Below, piece after piece: positions 1 through 8,843 of a stretch of 44,580 nt of DNA (its first letter is position 1; every line of letters starts with the position of its first letter). The notes below the pieces were generated by a model. It was not told where the DNA came from and did no database searches. It saw nothing but the letters and a program-made list of their open reading frames with translations. The position numbers and the translations under genes are program-made. Source of the DNA: Chloroflexota bacterium (lineage in GTDB: Bacteria > Chloroflexota > Dehalococcoidia > Dehalococcoidales > UBA2162); the NCBI GenBank assembly GCA_016190895.1, contig JACPPR010000011.1:1-44580 (forward strand). Direction: 5' to 3'.

Positions 1-328
1 AAGTAGCCCCGTAATCAAGCCGGACACGGTCGGAAAAAGGTAGAAAACGCAAAAACAAGAACGGCAGAACTGATAAACGGAGTATCAACACCAGTTTTTC
101 AGCACCCTGCTAGGAGAGTGTTTAATAATTTTGCCCCATACCGACGAAATGCCTGCCCCGTACCCGATACGGGGTCGGTATCCACCCCGATGGAAATCTG
201 GGCGTGTCAAGCACGGAATGACAAGGTGTATTACTAAACAGTCTTCTCTAGCAGTCGGGTTTTTCGGTTGACAGTGGGAGTGGGGTAAGTTAGAATTAAA
301 GTGTTTCGGGGAGGAGGAATTTTTCTTT
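1..328. other. Intergenic region upstream of the DUF151 gene
   Basis: No convincing gene is seen here. An ORF on the minus strand (85-354) has low-complexity, non-protein-like composition and runs through an inverted-repeat element. Positions 107-254 form that MITE-like element, listed separately. A purine-rich ribosome binding site (GGGGAGGAGGA, about 308-318) precedes the start at 329. Confidence 0.6.
107..254. repeat. MITE-like element, copy 1 (imperfect terminal inverted repeats)
   Basis: The left end reads CTGCTAGGAGAGTGTTTAAT. The right end, read on the other strand, begins CTGCTAGAGAAGACTGTTTA. The arms enclose about 100 bp with an inner palindrome (CCCCGTACCCGATACGGGG, about 153-172) and no ORF. 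The terminal sequence resembles the ends of the elements at 27728-27887 and 39160-39318, so this is probably a non-autonomous, MITE-type family. No target-site duplication could be defined by eye. Confidence 0.6.
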
Positions 329-877
329 ATGATTGAAATGACCATCGATAGCATCCGCGTCAGTTTGATGAATTATCAGCGGGTGGTGATTTTGAAGGAG
401 AAAACGTCCGATCGTTACCTGCCTATCTGGATAGGTCACGCTGAAGCCGATGCCATCGCCATCAAACTGCAGGGAGTTACAGTTGCCAGGCCGTTGACTC
501 ATGACCTGCTGCGCTCGGTCATCGATACTCTGGGCGCCACCATAAACTTCATCGTCGTCAACGACCTGAAGAACGACAACTTCTTTGCCAAAATCGCTCT
601 TCAGGTGGACGGGAAGCAAATCGAAGTCGATTCCCGCCCAAGCGACGCTTTGGCTCTGGCCGTAAGAGTGGAAGTTCCTATCTATGTCGATGAGTCTGTC
701 ATGGATAAAGCCGGCATCCTGCTGGATAAAGAGACGGGCAAACCGATTTTTGACGAGACCACAAAGCTGGATAAAGAAGGCAAACCGGTTAGCGACGAAG
801 AACTAAAGAACCTTGGCGCTTTTAAAGATTTCATTGAAACCATCGATTGGGAAGATTTCGATAAACGCAAGCAATAA
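329..877 (+). CDS. Bifunctional nuclease family protein (DUF151)
   Basis: This 182-residue protein matches the DUF151/BFN family over about residues 1-135. Family hallmarks are the opening MIEMTIDSIRVS, the LPIWIGHAEADAIA segment (about 30-44), the DSRPSDALALAVR motif (about 101-113) and the following PIYVDE strand. The family is named for a plant protein with RNase and DNase activity; the bacterial role is poorly defined. The last 45 residues are a charged, Lys/Glu/Asp-rich tail typical of bacterial members. The start has a strong GGAGGAGGA ribosome site. The gene is a single transcription unit closed by the hairpin at 901-937, so its position before the ATP synthase operon is proximity and not co-transcription. 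Confidence 0.9.
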   Translation: MIEMTIDSIRVSLMNYQRVVILKEKTSDRYLPIWIGHAEADAIAIKLQGVTVARPLTHDLLRSVIDTLGATINFIVVNDLKNDNFFAKIALQVDGKQIEVDSRPSDALALAVRVEVPIYVDESVMDKAGILLDKETGKPIFDETTKLDKEGKPVSDEELKNLGAFKDFIETIDWEDFDKRKQ

Positions 878-900
878 AGCTTAGACGCCGAGAGTTCACT

Positions 901-937
901 AAAAGCCCTGCAGCGCAATGCTGCAGGGCTTTTTATT
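901..937 (+). terminator. Rho-independent terminator after the DUF151 gene
   Basis: The perfect stem AAGCCCTGCAGC / GCTGCAGGGCTT has a 5-base loop and is followed by a T-run (TTTTTATT). It separates the DUF151 gene from the ATP synthase promoter about 22 bp downstream. Confidence 0.92.
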
Positions 938-959
938 ATAAAGTAGGGGTTCTTCCCTA

Positions 960-988
960 TTGACCTGACAAGGTAGATTTGCTATACT
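960..988 (+). promoter_or_regulatory. Sigma70-type promoter of the ATP synthase operon
   Basis: TTGACC (960-965) and TATACT (983-988) are separated by exactly 17 bp and lie just after the preceding terminator. Transcription would begin about position 995, only about 4 bases before the ATG at 999. No Shine-Dalgarno sequence could fit, so the first gene of the operon is probably translated from a leaderless or near-leaderless message. Confidence 0.85.
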
Positions 989-998
989 GCCAGACGGT

Positions 999-1235
999 AT
1001 GAAGCGGTGGGAGGCTGCAGCCAGACTGATAGGCCTCGGCTGGTACGTAGGTGCCAGCATTTTTCTGGGTGTAATTGGCGGAATCTGGCTGGACAATAGG
1101 TTAAATTCCAAACCCGTTTTTGTGATACTTGGTCTGTTATTGGGAATTATCGTTGCTTTCTATGGTCTTTACAAGATGATACTTCCCAATCTCAATAACC
1201 GTAACAAAGCCAGAGAGAACGAGGGTAAGCGTTAG
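999..1235 (+). CDS. AtpZ/AtpI family small membrane protein of the ATP synthase operon
   Basis: This 78-residue protein has two predicted membrane helices (about 14-33 and 41-63) joined by a short polar turn (DNRLNSKP). It opens with RLIGLGWYVGASIFLGVIGG, the pattern of AtpZ/AtpI-like proteins encoded first in many atp operons. AtpI proteins help assemble the c-ring, and AtpZ has been linked to Mg2+/Ca2+ uptake. Which role applies here cannot be told from sequence. The ATG is fixed by the promoter at 960-988, which leaves almost no 5' leader. The stop overlaps the GTG of atpB by one base, indicating coupled translation. Confidence 0.85.
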   Translation: MKRWEAAARLIGLGWYVGASIFLGVIGGIWLDNRLNSKPVFVILGLLLGIIVAFYGLYKMILPNLNNRNKARENEGKR

Positions 1236-2464
1236 TGCCTGAGCAGGAAGAAACGAAGCAGGGGGAAGCACCGGCGCCTAAGAAAAAAGGCCGGCTTGGG
1301 TGTTTCGCCGTTGCTATTCTTGCTCTTGCTGTCTTTGTTATCGGATTCCTGGCCGGGCCTATAGGTCAGGGAATATTTAAAGGCGTACATCTGCCCTCGT
1401 GGCTGAGCGTGCCTCAACCGAGGCCCGAACTTCCGGCCGAAGTAGTCTTCCGTATTTTCAATTTCGACGTTACCAACAGCCTCATTGCCACCTGGCTGAC
1501 GATGGTTGTGTTGATTGGTTTTTCTTTGCTCGTTACCCGCAACCTGAGAGAAGTCCCGCGCCGGTGGCAGGTGGTGCTTGAGTTTATTGTCGGGAGCCTC
1601 TTAAACTTCTGTGAGAACATCGCCGGCAAGAAAAACGGGCGCCAGTTCTTCCCGATAGTTGCCACCATTTTCCTCTTCGTCATCTTCAATGGCTGGCTGG
1701 GCTTGCTACCCGGCTTCGGCTCGATAGAAGCTTTTAACATCAAGCCGGAAGGCCTGGAGCATCTTGCTGAAGAAGTTACGCATTTAGGTCTATCCCACGA
1801 GGTTGAAGATAGACTGGTCTCCCCACTCGACGAAGCATTAGTATCACTCCGTGAAGGTCATAAGGGAGAGACCATACACCAGTTGGAGACTTTTACCGAG
1901 ATTGTAAGCGAGGAGCGCGGCCACGCGCTTACGAACGAACAGGCGGATGAGTTGCTCGAAGGGGCGAAAAAGATGGAGCCGCACCTGCTGAGGCCGGCTA
2001 ACACAGATATCAACACGCCGCTGGCAATTGCGCTGATGTCTTTTGTTTTCGTTTTGTTCTTCGGCTTCAAGACGCAAGGGCTGGGTTTTCTGAAACAGTA
2101 CTTTAACTTCGGCAAATCCCTGACAGGACTGGGACAAATACTCAGGGGCAGGATTGGCGCCGGCCTAAGCGGATTTATTATGGGCATCATCGATATCTTT
2201 ATCGGAATAGTCGAATTTTTAAGCCTTTTAGTCCGGAATGTCAGCTTCACTCTCCGTCTTTTCGGTAATATGACCGCCGGCGAGATACTGCTCATGATGG
2301 TGACATTCCTGGTCCCCTATTTTGTGTCTCTGCCTTTTTACGGACTTGAGTTAATAGTCGGCTTTGTCCAGGCACTCATCTTCAGCAGTCTGACGCTTAT
2401 CTTTCTTACCATGGCGGTTACATCTCACGAGCATGCTGATGAAAAACATCATCAAAATAAGTAA
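1235..2464 (+). CDS. atpB: F0F1 ATP synthase subunit a, enlarged
   Basis: Subunit a forms the proton half-channels of the F0 motor. The hallmark SFTLRLFGNMTAGE is present, with the essential arginine at residue 341 (E. coli R210 equivalent), and the C-terminal helices are normal. The protein has 409 residues, whereas family members are usually about 220-290. Two regions account for the excess. One is an N-terminal Lys-rich stretch plus an extra hydrophobic segment (about 1-45). The other is an insertion of about 85 residues (about 166-252) between GLLPGFGSIEAF and RPANTDINTPLA. The insertion is acidic, His-containing and probably helical. By the E. coli topology it would lie on the outer face. 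The start is a GTG overlapping the atpZ/I stop (TAGTG). Confidence 0.95.
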   Translation: MPEQEETKQGEAPAPKKKGRLGCFAVAILALAVFVIGFLAGPIGQGIFKGVHLPSWLSVPQPRPELPAEVVFRIFNFDVTNSLIATWLTMVVLIGFSLLVTRNLREVPRRWQVVLEFIVGSLLNFCENIAGKKNGRQFFPIVATIFLFVIFNGWLGLLPGFGSIEAFNIKPEGLEHLAEEVTHLGLSHEVEDRLVSPLDEALVSLREGHKGETIHQLETFTEIVSEERGHALTNEQADELLEGAKKMEPHLLRPANTDINTPLAIALMSFVFVLFFGFKTQGLGFLKQYFNFGKSLTGLGQILRGRIGAGLSGFIMGIIDIFIGIVEFLSLLVRNVSFTLRLFGNMTAGEILLMMVTFLVPYFVSLPFYGLELIVGFVQALIFSSLTLIFLTMAVTSHEHADEKHHQNK

Positions 2465-2485
2465 AAACAAAGAAGGAGGAATATA

Positions 2486-2716
2486 ATGGATCCTGAAGTC
2501 ATGAAAATGTTGGCGGTGGGGTTATCGGCCGGGTTTGGTATGCTGGGGCCGGCGCTGGGACTGGGTCTGATTGGTTTCTCAGCTCTGACCGGCATCTCCC
2601 GCAACCCGGAAGCAGCGGGCGCTATCCAGACCAACATGATATTGATTGGCGCCTTTGCCGAAGCTATCGGTATTTATGTTCTGATCATCGCCATTATCCT
2701 TGCCATGGTTGCCTAG
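2486..2716 (+). CDS. atpE: F0F1 ATP synthase subunit c
   Basis: This is a 76-residue two-helix hairpin proteolipid with the polar loop ISRNPEA (about 37-43) and the ion-binding glutamate in GAFAEAIGIY (about residue 59). The positions that mark sodium-binding rings, a Gln in helix 1 and Ser/Thr after the Glu, are Leu and Ala here. The ring is therefore predicted to carry protons; this is inferred from family rules. The ribosome site AAGGAGG lies just upstream. About 200 bp of repeat-containing DNA follows before the next small ORF, the largest gap in the operon, which may help set c-subunit stoichiometry. Confidence 0.97.
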   Translation: MDPEVMKMLAVGLSAGFGMLGPALGLGLIGFSALTGISRNPEAAGAIQTNMILIGAFAEAIGIYVLIIAIILAMVA

Positions 2717-2727
2717 CAACTAAGTGT

Positions 2728-2820
2728 TCCCTCTCCCTTGAGGGGAGAGTCCCGATTCACTCCGTTCATACGGGATTCCGTATGAGTGAAACGAATCGGA
2801 AGGTTAGGGTGAGGGTGAAA
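2728..2820. repeat. Intergenic palindromic repeat inside the ATP synthase operon
   Basis: The hairpin CTCTCCC-TTGA-GGGGAGAG is followed by an imperfect palindrome (CCGATTCACTC ... GAGTGAAACGAATCGG) with an inner arm pair TCATACGG/CCGTATGA. The tail GGTTAGGGTGAGGGTG recurs inverted at about 21589-21602. This is a repeat insertion between atpE and the small ORF at 2916, possibly acting as an mRNA-stabilising structure. Confidence 0.7.
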
Positions 2821-2915
2821 CTATACAAAACGAAATGGCGCCGATTCATGTAATTAGGTACCAGTGAGGGAAAACCGGCTATCATAAAGAATCGCTAGAA
2901 TAAGGGGGGAACTCT

Positions 2916-3026
2916 ATGCAGGAAGGCGTGCCTATTTCAATCGCTATTATAATAGCTTCAGCAATCCTGGGGGCAGCCATCATTGTCGGGATGGTGGTTA
3001 CGGCAGTATTTACGGCGAGCGTTTAA
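2916..3026 (+). CDS. 36-residue single-span membrane protein in the atp operon
   Basis: The ORF ATG-TAA encodes MQEGVPISIAIIIASAILG and then AAIIVGMVVTAVFTASV: one hydrophobic helix from about residue 7 to 31 with Gly/Ala small-residue spacing. The ribosome site AAGGGGGG sits 6 bases before the ATG. The frame is open from ATG to stop, and the gene sits between atpE and atpF in the same direction, 27 bases before atpF. No family is recognised. It may be an accessory or regulatory peptide of F0. It could instead be a chance ORF, but the strong ribosome site and the clean transmembrane composition argue for translation. Confidence 0.7.
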   Translation: MQEGVPISIAIIIASAILGAAIIVGMVVTAVFTASV

Positions 3027-3053
3027 CATTGCTCGCACGAGAGGTGGTTCAAG

Positions 3054-3560
3054 ATGGAAGGGCTTTTTAAGCTCGGTATTAACTGGGCAACCCTAATAGC
3101 GCAACTGGTGAATTTTACAGTGCTCTTTGTGGCGCTATACTTATTTGCCTATAAGCCGATTCTCAAGATGCTCGATTCCCGCTCCAAAAAGGTTGAGGAA
3201 AGCATGAAGCAGACCGAAGCCATTAAGGAACAGGTGGCTCATGCCGAAGAGGAGTCCAAGAAGCGGATTGAAGCTGCCAGCAAAGAGGGGCAGGAAATCA
3301 TTACCAAGGCAATGCGCGGGGGTGAAGAAGTGAGACAGCAGGCGCAGCAGGATGCTCAAAAGGACGCTGAGACTCTCATTACCCGGGCGCGAACCGAGAT
3401 TCAACGGCAACGGGATGAGGCTATCGGTGATTTGCGCCGTGAGTTTGCCGACCTGACCATACTGGCGGCAGAAAAGGTTATCCAGAAATCCCTGGATAAG
3501 GAAGCTCACCGCCAGCTTATCGACAAGACGCTGGAAGAAAGCGCCACCTTCAAAAAGTAG
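3054..3560 (+). CDS. atpF: F0F1 ATP synthase subunit b
   Basis: This 168-residue protein is the peripheral stalk subunit that ties F0 to F1. A single N-terminal membrane helix (about 12-33, ATLIAQLVNFTVLFVALYLF) is followed by YKPILKMLDSRSKKVEESM, typical of bacterial b. A long charged coiled coil then runs to the C-terminus, with the late motif LTILAAEKVIQKSLD that contacts delta. The ribosome site GAGGTGG precedes the ATG. Only one b-type gene is present, so the stalk is presumably a homodimer. Confidence 0.96.
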   Translation: MEGLFKLGINWATLIAQLVNFTVLFVALYLFAYKPILKMLDSRSKKVEESMKQTEAIKEQVAHAEEESKKRIEAASKEGQEIITKAMRGGEEVRQQAQQDAQKDAETLITRARTEIQRQRDEAIGDLRREFADLTILAAEKVIQKSLDKEAHRQLIDKTLEESATFKK

Positions 3561-3580
3561 CGAATAGGGGATGATATATA

Positions 3581-4120
3581 GTGGCGACAAAAGCCTCTGC
3601 CGGGCGATATGCCCAGGCAGTGTTTGAGATTGCCCTTGAGAGACAGGAGCTGGACAAATGGCGGTCCGACCTGGAGACGATTGCCGCCCTCGGTGAGGAC
3701 CCCGCCCTGGCAGATTTGCTTGAGAATCCCAGGCTTCGTCTCGATGACAAGACCAAGCTGCTAGCCAGCGTGCTCAAAGATATCAGCCCGCTGGCTCTGA
3801 ATCTGGTATACCTTTTAGTTGCCAAGAACAGATTGAACCTGGCGCCTGATATTGCCGTGCACTATCAACAAATGCTGGATAGCTACCAGGGCATCGAGCG
3901 GGCTGACGTTGTTACCGCCGTGCCCCTGGATGAGGAAGGCAAACGAAGCCTGGAAGCGCGCCTGGGGGCAATGATTAACAAGAAGGTGATTATCCGGGAG
4001 GAAATAGACCCCGATTTACTGGGGGGAGTTATCGCCAGAATCGGCGGGAAGTTGCTGGATGGCAGCGTCCGCAGCAGGCTGGCGGCTTTAAAAGCTGAAA
4101 TAGCCAGGACGGCCGGATAG
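3581..4120 (+). CDS. atpH: F0F1 ATP synthase subunit delta
   Basis: This 179-residue protein links the b stalk to the top of F1. The N-terminal helical domain opens ASAGRYAQAVFEIALE, a standard delta/OSCP motif. The C-terminal domain contains EIDPDLLGGVIARIGGKLLDGSVRSRLAAL, the family signature. The start is GTG at 3581, with a weak ribosome site (AATAGGGGATG). It lies 20 bases after atpF. Confidence 0.96.
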   Translation: MATKASAGRYAQAVFEIALERQELDKWRSDLETIAALGEDPALADLLENPRLRLDDKTKLLASVLKDISPLALNLVYLLVAKNRLNLAPDIAVHYQQMLDSYQGIERADVVTAVPLDEEGKRSLEARLGAMINKKVIIREEIDPDLLGGVIARIGGKLLDGSVRSRLAALKAEIARTAG

Positions 4121-4128
4121 TTTTTGAG

Positions 4129-4202
4129 TCTCCCCCTTTGAAAAATGGGGATTGAGGGGGATTTAGAATCCCTCTCAATCTCCCTTTACGAAAGGGAGAG
4201 GT
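4129..4202. repeat. Intergenic repeat between atpH and atpA (CCCCCTTT / CTCAATCTCCCTTT family)
   Basis: This holds a CCCCCTTT...GGGGATT block followed by the sequence AATCCCTCTCAATCTCCCTT and its hairpin partner AAAGGGAGA. The same unit recurs at about 19610-19712, 26720-26811 and 30171-30230. Its position within an operon means the polymerase must read through it. Confidence 0.75.
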
Positions 4203-4231
4203 TATGGAAGGATAAGGGGGGAAAGTAAAAA

Positions 4232-5740
4232 ATGACAACCAGAGGGCACGAAATCACTTCTATTATCAAACAGCAGATTCAAAGTTTCGGCATGCCTGTC
4301 ACTATGGTAGATATCGGCACGGTAATCGAGATTGGTGATGGCATTGCCCGGGTTCACGGCCTGTCCGCCGCCAAATATAACGAGCTACTCCAGTTCCCTC
4401 ATGACGTGCTCGGCATAGCTATGAACCTGGAAGAAGACAGCGTCGCCGCTGTTATCCTCGGGGACTACACCGCTATCAAAGAAGGGGACGAGGTACGGAG
4501 TACAGGCAGAATCGCTGAGGTACCGGTGGGCGACGGACTTATCGGCCGGGTGGTCGACTCTCTGGGACGTCCCCTGGACGGCAAAGGGCCGATAAAGAGC
4601 GACAGGACGCGCGCCATCGAGAGACTCGCTCCTAATGTAGCGATACGCAGCTCGGTAAACACACCTGTCCAGACCGGTATCAAGGCAATCGATGCCCTGA
4701 TACCTATCGGTCGAGGACAACGTGAGTTGATTATCGGCGACCGCTCGACAGGGAAAACGGCAATCACTCTGGATGCCATCATCAACCAGAAGGGCGGCGA
4801 TTTAATCTGTATCTATGTCGCCATCGGTCAGAAGGCCTCCAAGGTAGCCCAGATTGTGGCCACACTGGAGCAACATGGCGCTATGGAACATACCATCGTG
4901 GTAGCCGCTAACGCAGCTGAATCGGTTGCCCTGCAGTATTTCGCTCCCTACGCCGGCTGCGCCATCGGTGAGGAATTCATGGAGCAAGGCAAAGATGCCC
5001 TGGTTGTCTATGACGACCTCTCCAAGCACGCCTGGTCTTACCGACAGCTCTCCTTGCTCTTGCGCCGTCCCCCGGGACGGGAAGCCTATCCCGGTGATGT
5101 CTTTTATCTTCACAGCCGCTTGCTCGAGAGGGCAGCCAAGCTGGATACCGCCCACGGCGGTGGTTCGCTAACCGCCCTGCCGATTATCGAAACTCAGGCC
5201 GGCGATGTTTCGGCTTATATTCCGACGAATGTCATCTCGATTACAGACGGCCAGATTTATCTGGAAGCCGACCTTTTTAATGCCGGTCAGAGACCGGCCT
5301 TGAACGTCGGCTTGTCGGTTTCCAGGGTAGGCAGCTCGGCACAGACAAAAGCAATGAGAAAAGTGGCCGGCCGGCTTAAACTGGAACTGGCTCAATACCG
5401 TGATTTGGCCGCTTTCGCCCAGTTCGGCACTTCGGAACTCGACCAGGCTACCAGAGACCAACTGGAACGAGGGCGAAGAATTACCGAAGTCTTAAAACAA
5501 GGGCAGTATAGCCCAATGCTTGTGGAAAATCAGGTCATGATTTTGTATGCCGCTATCAACGGCTACCTTGCTGATGTAGCTATCGACCAACTGGCCGCTT
5601 TTGAAGCCGACTTCCATAAGTTTATGGATATGACTCACCGTGATGTCGGTAAGGCGATCGCTCAGGAAAAGGATATTAGCCCGGCGACCGAGGAAGCCTT
5701 GAAGGCAGCGCTGACTCAGTTTAAGCAGGGACGAAAGTAA
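4232..5740 (+). CDS. atpA: F0F1 ATP synthase subunit alpha
   Basis: This 502-residue protein is the regulatory nucleotide-binding subunit of F1. The beta-barrel domain (about 26-95) contains [14 protein letters not shown]. The P-loop at residues 169-176 reads GDRSTGKT, where nearly all alpha subunits have GDRQTGKT, so the usual Gln is Ser. The arginine-finger motif VSRVGSSAQ and the C-terminal helical bundle are normal. The start ATG follows GGGGGGAAAGTAAAA, an adequate ribosome site. Confidence 0.97.
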   Translation: MTTRGHEITSIIKQQIQSFGMPVTMVDIGTVIEIGDGIARVHGLSAAKYNELLQFPHDVLGIAMNLEEDSVAAVILGDYTAIKEGDEVRSTGRIAEVPVGDGLIGRVVDSLGRPLDGKGPIKSDRTRAIERLAPNVAIRSSVNTPVQTGIKAIDALIPIGRGQRELIIGDRSTGKTAITLDAIINQKGGDLICIYVAIGQKASKVAQIVATLEQHGAMEHTIVVAANAAESVALQYFAPYAGCAIGEEFMEQGKDALVVYDDLSKHAWSYRQLSLLLRRPPGREAYPGDVFYLHSRLLERAAKLDTAHGGGSLTALPIIETQAGDVSAYIPTNVISITDGQIYLEADLFNAGQRPALNVGLSVSRVGSSAQTKAMRKVAGRLKLELAQYRDLAAFAQFGTSELDQATRDQLERGRRITEVLKQGQYSPMLVENQVMILYAAINGYLADVAIDQLAAFEADFHKFMDMTHRDVGKAIAQEKDISPATEEALKAALTQFKQGRK

Positions 5741-5756
5741 CAGGTGAAGGTACAAA

Positions 5757-6620
5757 GTGGCTGATATTCGTCAAATCAAACGCCGGATAAAGGGCGCCCA
5801 GAGCGTTGCCAAGATTACCCGGGCAATGGAAATGATTGCCACTTCCAAGATGCGACGCGCCCAGGAGCGTGGTCTGGCGGGACGGCCTTACACTGAAAAG
5901 ATACATCAGGTAATCGCCGACCTGGCAGCCACTCTGTCTGAGACCGAGGCTGTGACCCATCCCTTGCTGCAACGGAGACCGATAAACAAGATAGCTATCG
6001 TGCTCATTACTCCCGACCGTGGTCTGTGCGGCGGGCTAATCGGCAATATCAACCGCCTGACCAACTCGTTCATTCAGGAGAAGAACATACCGACCAGCCT
6101 GATTTGCGTCGGTCGCAAAGGTCTGGACTATATGAGGCGCTACGGGCGTGATATTCGTGCCGAATTTACCTGGATGGGCGACCGCCCCGGCTTCCTCGAT
6201 ACCCTGCCGATATCCCGCATTATCCTGGATGATTACACTAATGGAACAATCGACGCTGTCTACGTCGCTTATTCCCGTTTTGTCTCCGTTCTGGCGCAGA
6301 AACCGGTCGTAGAAGAGATTCTACCAGTCGAACCACCAGCTTCATCGGCTGGGCTGAAGACAGATTTTCTCTACGAGCCTGATGCTAAGTCGGTTCTCAG
6401 CGGATTGCTGCCCAGATTTGTTGAGATACAGATTTATCATGCTATTCTGGAAGCAATCGCCAGTGAGCAATCCGCCAGAATGGTCGCTATGCGCAATGCC
6501 ACGGAAAACGCCGGAGAGCTAATCGACGACCTGACCTTGATGTATAATAAAGCCCGCCAGGAGTCTATTACCAAGGAGCTTCTCGATATTACCGGCGGCG
6601 TCGAGGCTATGAGCCGGTAA
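5757..6620 (+). CDS. atpG: F0F1 ATP synthase subunit gamma
   Basis: This 287-residue protein is the central rotor shaft. The N-terminal coiled-coil motif IKRRIKGAQSVAKITRAMEM and the C-terminal helix with MRNATENAGELIDDLTLMYN are both canonical. The Rossmann-like middle contains TPDRGLCGGL. The start is GTG at 5757 with AGGTGAAGG upstream, 16 bases after atpA. Confidence 0.97.
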   Translation: MADIRQIKRRIKGAQSVAKITRAMEMIATSKMRRAQERGLAGRPYTEKIHQVIADLAATLSETEAVTHPLLQRRPINKIAIVLITPDRGLCGGLIGNINRLTNSFIQEKNIPTSLICVGRKGLDYMRRYGRDIRAEFTWMGDRPGFLDTLPISRIILDDYTNGTIDAVYVAYSRFVSVLAQKPVVEEILPVEPPASSAGLKTDFLYEPDAKSVLSGLLPRFVEIQIYHAILEAIASEQSARMVAMRNATENAGELIDDLTLMYNKARQESITKELLDITGGVEAMSR

Positions 6621-6685
6621 TATCTAACTCCCGCCAGGCAAACTGAATGGTATAGAATCTCTCCAAGTAGAGAGTTGTGAGGTGA

Positions 6686-8085
<1,400 letters not shown>

Positions 8086-8086
<1 letters not shown>

Positions 8087-8511
8087 TGCCTGAAACGATT
8101 AAGCTCGATATCGTCACCGCCGACCGATTAGTCTATTCAGAGGATGTAGACGCTATCGTTGCGCCGGGTATCGAGGGCGAACTGGGTATTTTACCTCACC
8201 ATACCACACTGATGACGATGTTGCAGGCCGGCGAATTACGGGTCAGGAAAGCCGGCGAGGAAACCGCTATGGCTATTTCCGGCGGCTTTCTGGAAGTGCG
8301 ACCCGACCGGGTCGTTGTCCTGGCAGATTCTGCGGAAAGAGAGGCCGAAATCGATTTGGCAAGGGCAGAAGAGGCCAAACGGCGAGCTCAAGAAAGGCTG
8401 AGACACCCGGCTCCCGGGATCGATATGGCTAGAGCAGAGGCCGCCCTGCATCGCTCCGTTGCCCGTCTTAAAGTAGCCGAGAAGCGCCGAAGAAGAAGGC
8501 TGGGAGCGTGA
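8086..8511 (+). CDS. atpC: F0F1 ATP synthase subunit epsilon
   Basis: This 141-residue protein has the N-terminal beta-sandwich with the typical [21 protein letters not shown] motif and a C-terminal two-helix domain (about 88-141). The latter is very rich in Arg, Ala and Glu and ends in RRRRLGA. In other bacteria this domain can inhibit ATP hydrolysis. It is translationally coupled to atpD and is the last gene before the terminator. Confidence 0.96.
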
Positions 8512-8528
8512 GCCCAGTGCTGTTAATG

Positions 8529-8562
8529 AAGAAACGGCTAGCCAGGCTAGCCGTTTCTTTTT
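8529..8562 (+). terminator. Rho-independent terminator of the atp operon
   Basis: The stem AAGAAACGGCTAGC / GCTAGCCGTTTCTT has a CAG loop and runs directly into TTTTTTA. It ends the atp operon. Confidence 0.92.
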
Positions 8563-8564
8563 TA

Positions 8565-8843
8565 TGTTCGCAGCTATCCCGCCATGCCGTTCCATATCTC
8601 GCCGCTAAGGTTTCATTCCAATTTGCAATCAAGATGGCAACAATAAAGTTGAGGAACGCACAGGCGGGGACGCCTGTGCCACTACTTTACCTGCCATCCT
8701 GAAAACCAAAGCGAATCAGTAGCTGATGCACCGCCGGTTGACACTCTTCATACTAACGAACCTTGACTCTTCTCGTATGAACAGTCAATAATACTTGTGT
8801 GGGGCGCCTTGCCTTGAAGATGCCAAAGAGCAGGAAGAAACAA
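8565..8843. other. Intergenic region between the atp operon and the lipoprotein gene
   Basis: No gene is seen; the one forward ORF reads through the terminator and has no protein-like composition. It contains one copy of the 25-bp palindromic repeat (8658-8682). TTGACA (8738-8743) and TTGACT (8763-8768) occur, but neither has a well-spaced -10 box, so the promoter of the next gene is uncertain. Confidence 0.5.
8658..8682. repeat. 25-bp palindromic repeat, copy 1
   Basis: The sequence is GCACAGGCG-GGGA-CGCCTGTGC plus the 3' flank CAC. It can fold into a tight 9-bp stem with a 4-base loop. Further copies are at 17403-17427, 20260-20284 and, inverted, 31264-31288. Confidence 0.8.

Noticed and set aside
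85-354. 89-codon minus-strand frame
   Set aside because: Runs across MITE-like DNA into the DUF151 start; no protein-like composition.
8508-8702. 64-codon forward frame after atpC
   Set aside because: Translated from the terminator hairpin and a palindromic repeat.
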